64,000 nt of DNA from Gamsiella multidivaricata. Lineage: Eukaryota > Mortierellomycota > Mortierellomycetes > Mortierellales > Mortierellaceae. Shown here one piece after another: positions 1-11,470 of this stretch. Numbering within the stretch: position 1 is the stretch's first letter; each line of letters starts with the position of its first letter. Below the pieces are notes generated by a model that made no database searches, was not told the origin of the DNA, and was given only the letters and a program-made list of their open reading frames with translations. The translations under genes were made by a program, and so were the position numbers. The DNA lies in contig NW_026251710.1 of NCBI RefSeq assembly GCF_025024155.1, positions 558,001 through 622,000 of the forward strand. The letters run 5' to 3'.

Positions 1-758
1 CAGTTTGCTCTTTTGATAATGGGTGAGTTGGAGAGGAGAAATGACGTGAGAGAAAGCACTCCCAAGGAGCGTGTGGATTTGTTTTTGGCTTGCGACTCTA
101 TTGCACTAACGAGGAGCACTCCCGTGAAAGAGACAAAAAAAAGAAGGGCCAGTTGGTTGTTGCCGTTTAAGTAACAGAACGCGTCAAAGATTTCATCTCT
201 GAGGTCCACATATCCGGCGCGCACTATAACTCCACATGTCCTGAGGGCATTATACTACTGAAGTCGCGTGACCTTCGATAACTCCTAGCGCGATCTGACC
301 ATGATGCCAAACAGCCATTGGGATACTTTCTTCTGGCCTGCCTACTAAGATGACTGTTACAAACCATATTCAGGACCATAGCTATATAAGACCAGTAATA
401 AAACTGATAGGAGCCTCAGTAATAAACACATCTTGAAAACCACCTTGATCCTGACCGAGACTCTCTTGACTCTTCCACAACCTTGGCTTTGTTACACCTA
501 CATACTTCATGTGCTTTCTATTGCAGAGTCGCATTTTGGCAATACGATACATTTCTGGTCTGAGTCTGGATATGAGGAGAGCCAGAATGTATCTACATGT
601 ACACATGGCCGGAGGTTCATGCAGCTCAAGATAAAACCGAATAAAGCCATATTTTGTTCTCATTGTCCTTTGAAAAGAAGCATTGATTGTGGAGTACGAA
701 CGTTTGACGAAGTACTGATTAAGATTGTCGCAGGTGCTTAACAAAAGAGATGCGTTCT
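1..758. other. Left-edge stretch without a convincing gene
   Basis: Two short open frames overlap on opposite strands here (about 433-741 on plus and 382-744 on minus), but neither shows a recognisable motif, a splice partner or a plausible domain. Open frames of this length are common by chance. I see no RNA gene, repeat or transposon signature. The 3' untranslated region of the minus-strand F-box gene probably occupies the right end. Confidence 0.5.
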
Positions 759-1580
759 TTAATGCTTCATAGAGATCCCTAACGCATGTGGAAGGCCAGC
801 GCGAGAATTAATCGGAAAAAGCCGCTCCATACACCAATGGTGGTAGTAACAGTATGTTTCATGCGTCCCGCATTCAACAGATCGACCTTGACACAGAGAT
901 TTATTCGGTGCCAAATAGTAGGTGTCCAGCTTTTTGCGGCTCCTGTCAATGAGGTCCCATGGTGTGTCATTGTGCGCTCGGATACCGACAGCATCTCCGA
1001 AAGCGCTTCTGGCTGCCTCAAGTGCAGCATTTTCCAGAATGGGTTCCGAGTGGACGCTGAAAAGCTTGCAGCGACAGGATCTGCAGAGGCGAATCACGCT
1101 TTGGCATTGCTCTCGATCCGGTTCGATGTTTCTGTTATTAGGTTTTGCTGGATCGACTGTGTCTGGCCACTCCAGGACCGGAAGAGGTATGGCGCCGAAG
1201 TCTTGAAGATTCCATAGAGGCCTTGAAAAGGTTGAACAACCCTCACAGATGTGGTAGCTGAGAGCAAATATGTATTGCATGTAGGTCTTGTAGAGTGGAG
1301 TGCCAGGAAGACGGCGGAATAGATTTAGCAATCCTGTACCAGCCAGCCGCATATAATAGGAGTGCCAAACTTTCAAGCTCGCAACCAGCTCATAGAGCGA
1401 CCGACTGGCCCGAGAAAGGCGAGAAAGTTGAGAGGGATAGAGATAGGAGCAGATTTTTTCCCATACTTCTGCTGGTACACGCTTGTCGACGCAGAGTTGT
1501 TGTCTCGCTACTTGAAGCTGCTGCAACCAGTCTGTCAATGTTAGTTCACAACAGGACGACTCCGTTTCTGGGTAGCTCAT
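759..1580 (-). CDS. F-box domain protein with Cys-rich centre
   Basis: Single open frame of 273 residues from the first ATG at 1580; the frame is open slightly upstream but has no earlier ATG. Around residues 33-76 a classic F-box is visible: it begins near VPAEVWEKICSYL, runs through SQLSRLSRASRSLYELV and ends at a Trp. F-box proteins bind Skp1 and recruit substrates to SCF ubiquitin ligases. The middle part holds CEGC and CRSCRC clusters, resembling the zinc-binding-like segments found after the F-box in many fungal members, and the C-terminus has further scattered Cys and His. Substrate unknown. It is divergent from the peroxiredoxin gene, with about 490 bp between the starts. A 3' intron altering the last 40 residues cannot be excluded. 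Confidence 0.7.
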   Translation of the reverse strand: MSYPETESSCCELTLTDWLQQLQVARQQLCVDKRVPAEVWEKICSYLYPSQLSRLSRASRSLYELVASLKVWHSYYMRLAGTGLLNLFRRLPGTPLYKTYMQYIFALSYHICEGCSTFSRPLWNLQDFGAIPLPVLEWPDTVDPAKPNNRNIEPDREQCQSVIRLCRSCRCKLFSVHSEPILENAALEAARSAFGDAVGIRAHNDTPWDLIDRSRKKLDTYYLAPNKSLCQGRSVECGTHETYCYYHHWCMERLFPINSRAGLPHALGISMKH

Positions 1581-2071
1581 GGATTGCGTGGGTAGCAAAA
1601 GTGAGAAAACATATGCTGGTTCAATAAAAGATAGAGAAACGAAAGAGAAATGAAAGAGAAGACAGAGAAACGAAAGAGAGGATAGAGAAACGAAAGAGAA
1701 TTATGCGCATGGAAATAGAGTGTTACTGTTTATATGAGTACCCCACCCCATCCAAGACTGAACAGATGGCCGCAGAGGACGCACTGAGTGGCCCAGGGGC
1801 GGGTTCTTGTCGTCCTCCCATATCAAACCAGGAGTACATGCAGAACAAAGAACAAACGCGTCCAATGAGGACAGTCCTCTTTGCAATTATAGAGCGGGCG
1901 TTTTGCTCGCGTCAATTGCTCCAATGGCCCGTTCGAAGAAATTGCTCGTCCTATAAGAGTCTTCTGCGCGTCCTTACTCATTCCTTTCCTCATCAACCCA
2001 TCCACTCTCACACCCGCAACACCCCTCTCTTTCCCACTCTCTACCCCCAGTAACGTCCTACAATCCTCAAC
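1581..2071. promoter_or_regulatory. Divergent intergenic promoter region
   Basis: Shared upstream region between the minus-strand F-box gene and the plus-strand peroxiredoxin. It holds a purine-rich minisatellite at about 1627-1702, with GAGAAACGAAAGAGA-type units repeated three to four times. A pyrimidine-rich stretch at about 1975-2050 leads into the peroxiredoxin start, as is usual for strongly expressed fungal genes. No clear TATA box was found. Confidence 0.4.
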
Positions 2072-3325
2072 ATGACTCAGGTAAGGGCGCGTTCTGTTCT
2101 CGCAACGAGCAGTACGAGTCAAAGCGCCGTTGCAAATTCTGCGCAGTGGATCTCCAGAGTCCCTTACCCGACTACTCCTTCTTCGCTCCTTAGATCAAGG
2201 TCGGCGACACCCTCCCCAGTGTTTCTCTCAAGTACTGGTAAGTGCTTTCAACTTCTTTGCTGTGTCTTAATGGTAACTCGCTGCATATCCTGCTCAGTAA
2301 TTGACCATAATTACTTGTTATTTTTTTCTTTTGCTTGATTCGATCTACACATAAAAGCCCCTACGATCCCGCCCTGGAGCATGCCTGCGGAGTCCCCCAA
2401 AACCTGGATCTGAGCTCCTTCAAGGGCAAGAAGGTCGTCATCTTTGGTGTCCCTGGTGCATTCACTCCCACCTGCAACAACCAGCACTTGCCTGAGTAAG
2501 TCTTCAATTCCATATCTTTGCGTTTTTTTGCTGACCATGGGAAAAAATCATTACGATAAGGAAGTTTGCCCGCCTCCAATGTGTACTTTAATGTTTCTTT
2601 TTACTCACGGTCAAATTCTTCGCTCTAAACGTCTACAGGTTCTATCAGAAGTATGATGAATTCACCAAGAAGGGCGTTGATCAGATCATTTGCCTTGCCA
2701 CCACCGATGCCTTGTAAGTTTCAAGAGTTTTTTCTTTTTTTTTCTTTTTTTTTCTGGTACAAAGTCATCTCGCCCGCGTTCCTATCAGAAAATTGTATGG
2801 GGCAAGATCTCTATTTTCTTTGCTCACCAATCTCTGTCGTGACTTGATCTGTCATACACATACACACAATAGCGTCATGGACGCTTGGGGCAAGTGGACC
2901 AAGACGGGCGACAAGATCATCCTTGCTGCCGACGGCAACGGCGACTTTGTTACCGCGACTGGGCTCACCCAGGGTAAGTCGTCAGGCTCGATTCATCCAT
3001 ATTTGGACTCGATTAGAGAACAACAGGACCGCATTGATTGACCGATCTTTATATATATATATATCCTATAGACCTCAGCAAGCTCGGCATGGGTGCTGTT
3101 CGCTCCAAGCGCTTTGCCCTCGTTGCTGACGATTTGAAGGTCACCTATGTCGGCGTCGAGACTGGGTAAGTTATAAGTTCATACATATATCTTCACGACG
3201 GTTGAATGGAGATTTTTTGCCGCGCAAGGTGCTGACCGTTTCTGTTGTCTTTGACTTCTCTCTCAATCTTATTCAGTCCCGGTGTCTCCGTCTCTGGTGC
3301 CGACGCTGTTCTCGCCCACTTGTAA
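2072..3325 (+). CDS. Peroxiredoxin, Prx5/PMP20 (Ahp1-like) type
   Basis: Seven exons: 2072-2080, 2194-2237, 2358-2495, 2639-2713, 2873-2973, 3072-3165 and 3277-3325, giving 169 residues. All introns are GT-AG and the phases close exactly. The peroxidatic cysteine is Cys57 in [14 protein letters not shown], the hallmark of the Prx5/PMP20 branch. Enzymes of this group reduce hydrogen peroxide and alkyl hydroperoxides using thioredoxin or glutathione systems. Further cysteines at 18, 28 and 82 could act as resolving residues. The length is typical of the family (about 165-180). The C-terminus is AHL, which fits the loose peroxisomal PTS1 pattern, so cytosolic and peroxisomal locations are both possible. 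The first exon carries only three codons. Confidence 0.93.
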
Positions 3326-3542
3326 ATACTCTAACTGTGCGGTCACCTCTTCAGTCTTCGCTGCCAAGCAGGCGGAACTCTCATTGTTCTGGATCAAATA
3401 GCTGTCACTTTTACCATACATTAGGGAGGAGAAATAAAGATAGATATCTTTAAGCATCTGAGCCCCACAATAGAATCCCATTGACAAAGTAAAACGACCA
3501 AGGTCGAGCAGACATCTATCTATTAGTTCTTTTAATCTCCTT

Positions 3543-5834
3543 CTAACGATTGTAAAAGCTTCCTAGTTCTTGCACCACCTTGCGAACCTCATCCACAATG
3601 GTCATGGGCTGCTGTGAGGGCGTGTTCGACGGTTCCTGCTGTCCTTGTACGCCCTCCAGTGAGGCTGGCACAGATGGCGAGGCCATTGAATTGCCCGCCA
3701 GGGGTGAGTGTGTCTGTGAATAGACAGGATCGCCTCCATTTGCGCCAGGAAGCACATTTGCCATTTCCAGGCCCTCCATGAACATGGTGCTATCGTTCGT
3801 TGGCCGAGGACTCAACACAAATAGATTGTTTGTACCGCTGCTGCTGAGTCCCATAATACCGTTGACTCCGACCGAGACGCTTGAACCGACTCCGGAACCT
3901 ATGCTTCCAACTCCCATGCCTAGAGACCCTATCCCGTACCCGCCGCTACCCGCCACCTGAAGTCCAAACCCTGTAGCAATGTTGGGCCTGCCCCATGCAT
4001 GACACCACTCCTCAAACGGCAATGGTAGCTCCAGTCCTGCAGATCGGACTGCGAGATAAATAGTGCCCATGGCCAAAGCGCGGCTCGAAGAGTTGAGTGC
4101 AATAGTGGATGAACAAAGGGCGTCGATGCAGAACGTCGTCGAGATCTGAACGAGCGCTGACAGTGTTGGGTGGATTCCCGTGTGCGGCGTCGCCAACGAG
4201 ACGGGTAAGACCGAAGACGATGCTGAGGTTCCGTGCTTATTAGGTGAAGTAGAGTTCGACGATTTGACTGGTGGTCCTGGTAGAAAGACATCAAAATTAG
4301 AGGCATTCGGATATAGATGTGCTGCCTCTTCGTCTGTCGGGCTGAAAACCATGCCCATTCCTTTGTATATCCGGAGCACATCGCTGAAGGGAAGAGGCAC
4401 ATCCAAGTCAAACTGAAGGATCCGAAGAAGCATCAGCTCTGTTGTCAAAAGCGAGTCGCGAATGTGCCAATATGTGGCAACTGTGGGCGGGGGTGCTGTT
4501 AGATTTGTAGGTTGCGATGGCTGACTGCATGATCCAGACGATGGCGCTGTTTCCTGGACCGACACTTCTTTTTCACCCGGTTTGATCGAAAGCGAGAGCA
4601 CAGGTTGGCTGGGGTTCATGACCCGGTATGTAACGTTGACGAGATCGCGAACCTTGCGGCTCACCTCTGTGCATTTGCATGCCAGGTGCAGACATGCCGT
4701 TGCAAAGAGCTAAGAGAGATTGTATGCGAGAAACATGATCACGACGTCAGAGAAGCGGGTTCATCATACGGGTAAACCCCATGTGCTTGACCCATCCTGA
4801 AGGGTGCGGCAGGAGATTCAGATCGACATACATATTCATCCGCCTTGGTAGCCTCATTGTCGCGATCGCCTCGTTTGTGGGCTTGGTGCAAGTAAGCGCG
4901 ATATTTATGGTAATAGATGAGAGCTGATCCCGTTGTCGTTGGGGGGCTAAAAGAGACATTGACAAAAGAAAATTGCAAATAAGCGCTTGATTATCGCACC
5001 ATATTCGTCAATTTGGATACCATGGGGGGTGAGAGCATGCTCTTACAGTTGTAAAATTTCTGCGGCGATACGCATCAACTCAATGGCGTGCATCGATTTC
5101 TGTCCCTTCGAATTCTGACTCTTATGAGCCCCCAGTGACGACCCTGAGACAGGGGTGGGCGGTGAAGTCGTCCTCGGCTGTGATTGTGATACAGCACCGC
5201 TAGCATTGGAGCTTGATCCGCCTACGCTCTTGCGATGATAACTACCGCCATTACCTCCTGATTGTCCATCCAGTGCTGCTGCTGGCTTTGGTGGACCAGA
5301 CTGTTGTCCCGCATCCTTTTCTGCAATGTTCTCTGCTGCTTTTTCTGCCGCGTTACCTGCTGTGTTTGCTGCTGTCGAAGGGGCGCTTCCAAAAATGATA
5401 TTGGCGAGATCCGGACCGGGCATTGGGACCTCTTGTGGCTGTGATGGCAGGGGCAGGGCCGGCACTGTTGCCTGAACAATACTAACGATCTGCTCCAGTG
5501 CATTCAGCGATGGCTGCATTTCTGGGGCCACTGCAGGCGATTCAGCCTCAGGATCCTTGGGTCGATTGATTCTTACTATCTTGTTGGGTCTTGGTGGTGG
5601 ATTCGATTGTTCTTGTTGTTGCCGTTCCAATAGCCGCTTTTGCTGAATTTGGTGGTATGCGTCCATGGTAATCGAAACAGGGCCCGTCCCTGGCGGTTTT
5701 TTGAATTCAGCTGTGGTTGCTATTGTGGAAACTGATGATGTTGGGACAATGGTGGGTTCTTTCATGGTGGTATCCTTTGCTGATCCTTTTTCGCTCTGTT
5801 GATTGTTGCTGTTGCCCGACGAGCTGCTGTTCAT
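3543..5834 (-). CDS. Cyclin-Q-like (CCNQ/FAM58 type) cyclin with long N-terminal extension
   Basis: Three exons: 5834-5047, 4946-4832 and 4709-3543, 689 residues. The first 250 residues are low complexity (Ser, Asn, Gln, Pro, Ala). The cyclin box then begins at MRIAAEILQLPPTTTGSALI and continues across both introns through YYHKYRAYLHQ, LFATACLHLACKCTEVSRKV and YWHIRDSLLTTELMLLRILQ. A second cyclin fold is visible in the C-terminal half near RALAMGTIYLAVRSAGLELP. The spacing and the RDLVNV and YWHIRDS motifs match cyclin-Q/cyclin K/L relatives, which activate transcription-type CDKs such as CDK10 and act in the nucleus. The Gly-rich segment between GFGL and NGIMGL is an insertion. The ATG at 5834 is the first in frame; a GTG sits two codons upstream. 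Exact paralogue assignment is uncertain. Confidence 0.82.
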
Positions 5835-6247
5835 GATCACGATCAGGAATGGTGTCGATCAATCCTTCTTTTTTTTTTTTTTTTAGTCTCTTGGAGCTCG
5901 GCCGGCAGATCCGTGTATGCTTGGTAGTCGCGGCAATTGATGAGGTCGAGAATAAAGGTAGCTTGCCCCGTACCAGAAGATACGAAAGCGGAACCCAAAA
6001 GGCGGTCGTGGAAACAAGAGCAGTTGCTCCACATATCCCTAATTGACAGATTCATGGTCAATTAGAGGTCACAATGCTTGGTTTGGCATGCAGCACACAG
6101 CTTCGCCGTTGACTTAGGCAGTTCACTTCTATCATGACTCTATACATTACTTGAGTATGCAATTAAACCTCCATGATCGAAACGAGACTGCTAGAGGTCA
6201 ATCGATGGACTAATAATCATCAGCTATGCTTTATTTACAATCAAGGA
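5835..6247. other. Intergenic stretch upstream of the cyclin
   Basis: Holds a T-run of about 16 at 5869-5884, shortly upstream of the cyclin start. Otherwise no gene or repeat is recognisable. It probably contains the cyclin promoter, read leftward. Confidence 0.4.
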
Positions 6248-6957
6248 TCAGGTTTCCCCACTTGTCCTTTGGCGATATGCAGTACCGCGTCGATCAACTG
6301 CCAAATATGGTGCATTCTGGTATCGTGGATCCGTCATGTTGTAATAGTTGCACCACGACACCACGACAGGACCGCGACAGACGACTTTGAACTCAATCCA
6401 TCGCTCAGGAAAAAAAAAGATGAACAGCCCTGTGAACGCTACTCCCGTGTCCAGTGCAGCTGACAGGATTAGCGTATACTTCCTCCACCATCCTTTATGG
6501 TATTGAAATATGTAGAGTCCGAAGTGTAAGCAGTCAGACCCTAGTCCTGAAGATGAAGGCAACCAACCATCAAGTATGCCTGTGAATATTTCCACGCGGC
6601 GTCGCGGAACTGGACCCAATGTCCGGTTGCGCCGCCAATCTTTATTGTCTGCAGGTGAGGAAGAGACTTCATTGACTTTATAAGCTTCATAGGCTCTTTG
6701 ATTCCTCATCCTCCTGTGCTCTGCCGCGCCCTGAATTCCTGGTCGCGTTGCCTCATAAGCCCGACATTGTCAATTCTGTCACCTGCGAACAGCTTCATAA
6801 TATAAGCGATGTTATAGTCCTGCAGTAGACCTCCCGATTCAGGATACGTGAGCGTAGGCAGCCAGAAAATGGAATATTTGACTACTCTCTCTCTCTCTTC
6901 ACCGCTGTGTAACACTCCATGGTTTGGGATTTCCGTCATGCAGTATCTCCGTAACAC
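6248..6957 (-). pseudogene. Decayed oligopeptide transporter (OPT family) 3' remnant
   Basis: Two overlapping minus-strand frames (6957-6706 and 6709-6248) lie in different phases. The second contains GWWRKYTLILSAALDTG followed by VAFTGLFIFFF, which closely resembles the last transmembrane part of fungal OPT transporters (WW..YNY.LSAALDAG...IFF). These transporters import small peptides or metal-peptide chelates across the plasma membrane. The other ten or more membrane segments and the N-terminal motifs are absent, and no ATG-led full-length frame or splice path restores them. I therefore read this as the eroded tail of a transporter gene. The link of the 6706-6957 frame to the same gene is not certain. 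Confidence 0.55.
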
Positions 6958-7034
6958 GGAACGAGAATCTTCACAATTTATTAGATCTACAAGCAGAAAT
7001 TAGCACCAGTCGCCACGACGATCCACTCCACAGA

Positions 7035-10000
7035 TCACGCGTCCAAATATCTATCTATCCACGCTGTAAACTGTGTCTTCTTTTCTGCCGTGATATAGTG
7101 ACAATTCTTGAGGTTCAACAGCTTCATCCTGACACCCGTATGCCTCTGGCGATTCGATGAATCCTGCCCCTCCTCCTCCACAGTCATTGAAGACTCGGGA
7201 GAAAGACGACCTTTCATCATAAGAATGTGCTGGTCCATAATATTTGTCCCCATAAGACTGAGCTCCTCCAGAGCAGGAAGGTCAATCGTGTCCAGAATCT
7301 TGAACCACTCCAGCACTCCAAGGCTGATATACTCCAAGCGGATGCATGTCAAAAGCGGCGATGTCTTTGGCGCGCTCCACTGACGGTAGCTCAGACTCGA
7401 CAGCTGCGTTTCAGACGATGGTGATGGTGTTGTCGCAAGAAAAGGGCTATACGTGCTGGAAGGGTACAGGTAGGAGGCGTAGCCCAAGGGAAAGAATGCT
7501 TTAACATCCTCGGCCAACTGGCCCAAAACCTCTGACAGCGACGCAGATGAATATAACGGCAACGCCACCTCTGTATTCGGGACGGCCATCATCCGCTCCA
7601 AGTGCTTCAACAGATGTAGGAACGTAATCGCGTCGAGATGTCGCATCGTTGGCATTGTGAAGTGGAATTGCTGCAACTTGGGAAACGGCACTTGGCACGT
7701 CCGCTCCATCACCCGCATTTCCCGGTTAGCCTCACTTCGGAAATGCAAGCTAGTGATCTTGGAGGATACATCTCTGATCCAACCCGCCCAACTAAAGTGC
7801 GCGATTGTATCCATGCTCCAGTGATCTCGAACGACTACCGATAGCTCCTCCAGGCAAGGACTGGAATCCACAATCACGGAGGTGAGGCGCTTTAAGTACT
7901 CCGGTACAATACTCGCGTATGAAATACGAAGCCGCTCCAGTCTAGACTCACCACTGCTGTACTGCTCCAGATTCTTGCGAAAAAGGTCAGCGCTTAGAGT
8001 AGTGGCGGGGGGTGGTGAGAAAGAATACCCTCCATTGCCTTCAATGTCGCATTCCACCAGTGCCCATCCAAATTCGTTCAACAGCTCCTGTAATTCAGGT
8101 CCGAGTGTGGACTGCCACGACTTGAGCTTAAGAGACATGGATGCGGGGTCCTTCAGGTCGCTGCTCGTCAGCGTGCAACAACCGTACACCAGCACCAGAG
8201 ATCGTAGCGGAGGATCCCATTTCTCTCTTGCTTGGATCCGGTACGTATCTTGAACGAACTCATAGACAGTGCGAAACAGAGCTGGTTGGCATGAGAGGCG
8301 AAGCTCGCTCAGCTGTGGCTGAGTCGTGAGCAGGGTTCTCAGAAGTCTGCCATCGTTCCCTATATCGTGGTGTGCATACGGCTGTGGACTGTGCCCTAGG
8401 AGGCGGGGTTCGCTCATTGGGAGCTTACGTGTTATGTTCACAGTGTCGAAGACCACGAGTTTCCGAAGGACTGCATATGTGTACACAAAATCTGGAAGTT
8501 GTACAAGTTCAGAGCACATGTCCATGGATACGGGTCGTCCGCGGTCGTACTCGACAAGGACATTGAGATTCGTGCTCACCGTCAACTCCAGCCTCCTGAA
8601 CTGACTCTGTCGGAGGACATCCAAGGCATCGAGAGTCTCCTGAACCGACACGAATGCCTCCTGAATCACGGCGCAGCCCAGCTTGAGCTCTTGTAGTTTT
8701 GGGCAGTTTTGGAACACTGCTGCCAGGAAGTTTCCTTGACTACTGCTGCTGTAATGGCCTACATAGCTAAACGAGCGCAGATGGCTGGTCCAGTGGAGCG
8801 CGCTGGCTCTAGCTAGGAACCCGTCCAATTCTCCGAGTGTAAACGAGCGAAGACTCGGCAGCGCCATGATCTGTTGCAGGATCGGATCAGCACGCTTGCT
8901 CTTGCCAAGGAAGTTGATTTTGGAGCCGCTCCTGGAGCTGTGGAGCGTAAGGGAGACGATACCAGCGTTCTGTTTGAGGGCGCTGTAGAGGTTCAAAAAG
9001 TCTCTTTGAGACATCGACCAGGGAAGATGGATCCTGAGCTCCTTGATACATTTCAGCTGGGAAAGCTCTCCATAGAAACACTGTGCAAAAGCGCTGTTGA
9101 CGAGTTTGATGTAAAGGGATCCCTTTCTGTAGTTGTAGATGGCTTGGTTCATGGAGACGTAGCTATGAAGCACCTCTGCTGCTACAATACGCTCTACGGC
9201 CCCATAATGCATGGCGCAAACCCATTTCGCGTGTCCTTGGCCATCGACAACCCTGTACAGCCCGGCAGCTGTGCCCGTAGAGTAGGAGGCGCTGTAATCC
9301 TCGTTCCTCAAGTATGTCGCCACCGCCTCCTGGTCTTGCACTCTTAGCGATGCACCGCTAGCACGGGGACTTGATCGAGTCGGTGTTACTTTGTCTCCGT
9401 TATGCTGCAGAACCTTGCGGATGATAGCAATCGCTCGAAAGACCGCAACCTCGATGCCATCAGCCATGACAGGTAAATGCACGATCTCCTGCTCTGTCCC
9501 CAAATTCTTTAGCTCTGGAACCTCATATCCTGCTGAGGAGACTCCATATCGAAACATCTGAAGCAGCGCCAACATATGCTGACCGTACTTGGCGAGGAAT
9601 CCATATGTGCTGTCGATTTCATAACCGGGGTGTCCGGCCAGGTGGATCCTGTGCTCGTCCGCCTTGCCGAGTCTGCCATCTTGCGACATCCCTCGAGTGT
9701 GCTCTCCGCAGTCGCACAAGAAATAGAGACACACTTTGTTACCGTACAGGTCGTCAGGGTCCCAGTCTGCGGCGTTCTTGGGCAAGATAATGAAGAGCCG
9801 TGGTGTGGACGATTCGTACAGTTCAACAGTCTCAGAGAGGATGTCATCTAGCGTGGTTTTCAGATCGGTCAACTCGTTGGGGGTAATATCCTCAGTGTCA
9901 AAGATGCGCTCGCGGAGCTCTGAAGAAATGGGCTGCGGACGATGGCGCTGACTATGGGAGAGTGGAGATGCCGCCCCTGCCGCCGCCTCTGCTGTTGCTG

Positions 10001-10618
10001 CTGTGGCCTCAATTGTCGCGGTGGCGGTATCAGCGATAACGGATGCCATGTCTCCCAAGCCTTGACTTGGTGCTAGGGGGACTGCGAAAGGTGGTGGCCG
10101 AACTGAAACCGAGTATTCTGGCGCAGGGATACGGTCGAGCGCTGGATACAGTGGGGCTGGGCTGTCATGGCTATTGATGATGATTGAGGTGTTCATTGTT
10201 ATCTGTTCTTGAGCCGGGAGGCTCCTCAGAGCTAACAGCGAGGTCGAAGACCCTTGAGTTTCGGAAAGCACAGCCTCCAAAACTACGCCTGGCTGATACT
10301 CGACTCGCAAGGGCAGCACTCTAATCAGAGATGATGAGATGCTGTGTCTGATTAACACCTTCGACCCGAGACTGTGGTTAACACATATATTATTGTCCAG
10401 GATGAAATGTACCTATTACCATCATGGTCGACCATGAAACCAATAGCTCGCCTTCCAACCTGCAGTCTAACGGTCTCTGGAAATACATCCTGCACGTCCG
10501 CAAGCAGTACAAACGGTCGGTCCCCTATAGTCGGTGCGCCTGACAGGACCCTGATCTCGACCGTGGTCTCGCCGTACCTGACCTCCTGCCAGCAATCAGT
10601 AACCTGCAATCCGGACAT
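7035..10618 (-). CDS. Large lineage-specific protein with N-terminal module and leucine-rich repeats
   Basis: Two exons, 10618-10413 and 10320-7035, give 1163 residues. The intron is GT-AG, and the join (DHDGN-R-VLPLRVEYQPGVVL) restores a compact N-terminal module of about 85 residues: DCWQEV, FVLLADVQDVFPETVRL, IGFMVDHDGNR, then YQPGVVLEAVL. I associate this arrangement with proteins expanded in Mortierellaceae. A second conserved block near residues 215-330 includes RLFIILPK, LYFLCDCGEHT, HLAGHPGY and KYGQHMLALLQMFRYGV. From about residue 450 to the end, irregular leucine-rich repeats of ribonuclease-inhibitor/F-box-LRR style recur (LRSFTLGEL, LQELKLGC, LSELRLSC, LEELSVVV, LEELSLMGTN). No NB-ARC, kinase or membrane segment is evident. 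Function unknown; a recognition or adaptor role is only inference. Confidence 0.8.
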
Positions 10619-11470
10619 GAAAGCGCGAGTGAAAGGGCTCCAGTAAAAGAAAAAATTGTGCGATAATGCTTTTGGATGAGAAGATGAACAAAAGATCAGT
10701 AAGCACGATGATGTGGGTAGAGAAAGTTCAAAGGGAGAAAGAAAAAAATGCGTTTTATATGAAGTTGTACAAATTGATGGTGCAGGACGAACTTCGCCCC
10801 GGAAACGGCAAAGTGGGGGTCATGCACCAATGCTTTTTATGCACGCATGGTTTTTCGACCCATCGAAACCTCCTCAAGCGCACAGCCACACTGAAAGACC
10901 TTCAGTCTAGATGCATCAATCCAATCCTTTCTACTGTATGGTTTTCACGCACGTTGCGAAAAAAAAAAAAATCACACATGCATTCGTCATGGTAACTCCT
11001 ACAGTTCTTCACCAATCGCTGTATCGAACCTTGTTCTTTTTACACAACTTTGAGTATCAACAAACAACCGCGTATATGCAACAAACAACCGCGTATATGC
11101 AACAAAAATAGTCAGAGGTCGCGACGGGTACATGATGAAACAGGTGCTTTGTTTCAACGTTCATTAGCATCAACAAACTGAGGCGAGACGGCATTATCTA
11201 CAATGAATGGAAGGCAGAACGGGAAAGGGCTATTTCCCTGTCGACCAGATGTCGATAGTCGGAAGGGTGCATTAAAGGGGTATGATATAAACAGGACACG
11301 TCTGAACGTGGGACTATGGACATGAAGATTGAGGGAGGAACATTACAAGCATTATGCCTACGAAGGCGTCATATACAAGGATGGAGAGAGAGAGAGTGGA
11401 GAGAGAGAGAGTGGAGAGAGTCATGGTGATGGTGTCGCCAAAAGATCGTTAAAAGGTCGTTAAAAAATAC
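10619..11470. other. Intergenic region with a 21-bp tandem repeat
   Basis: Lies upstream of the LRR gene and downstream of the PX-PB1 gene. A 21-bp unit containing CAACCGCGTATATG is repeated at 11058-11078 and 11079-11099, with a partial third copy to 11107. A GA-rich segment with GAGAGAGAGTG units spans about 11380-11417. Small open frames at 10666-11111 have no recognisable content. Confidence 0.6.

Noticed and set aside
1..744. Two overlapping 100-120-codon frames at the left edge
   Set aside because: Neither has a motif, and they overlap on opposite strands at chance length.
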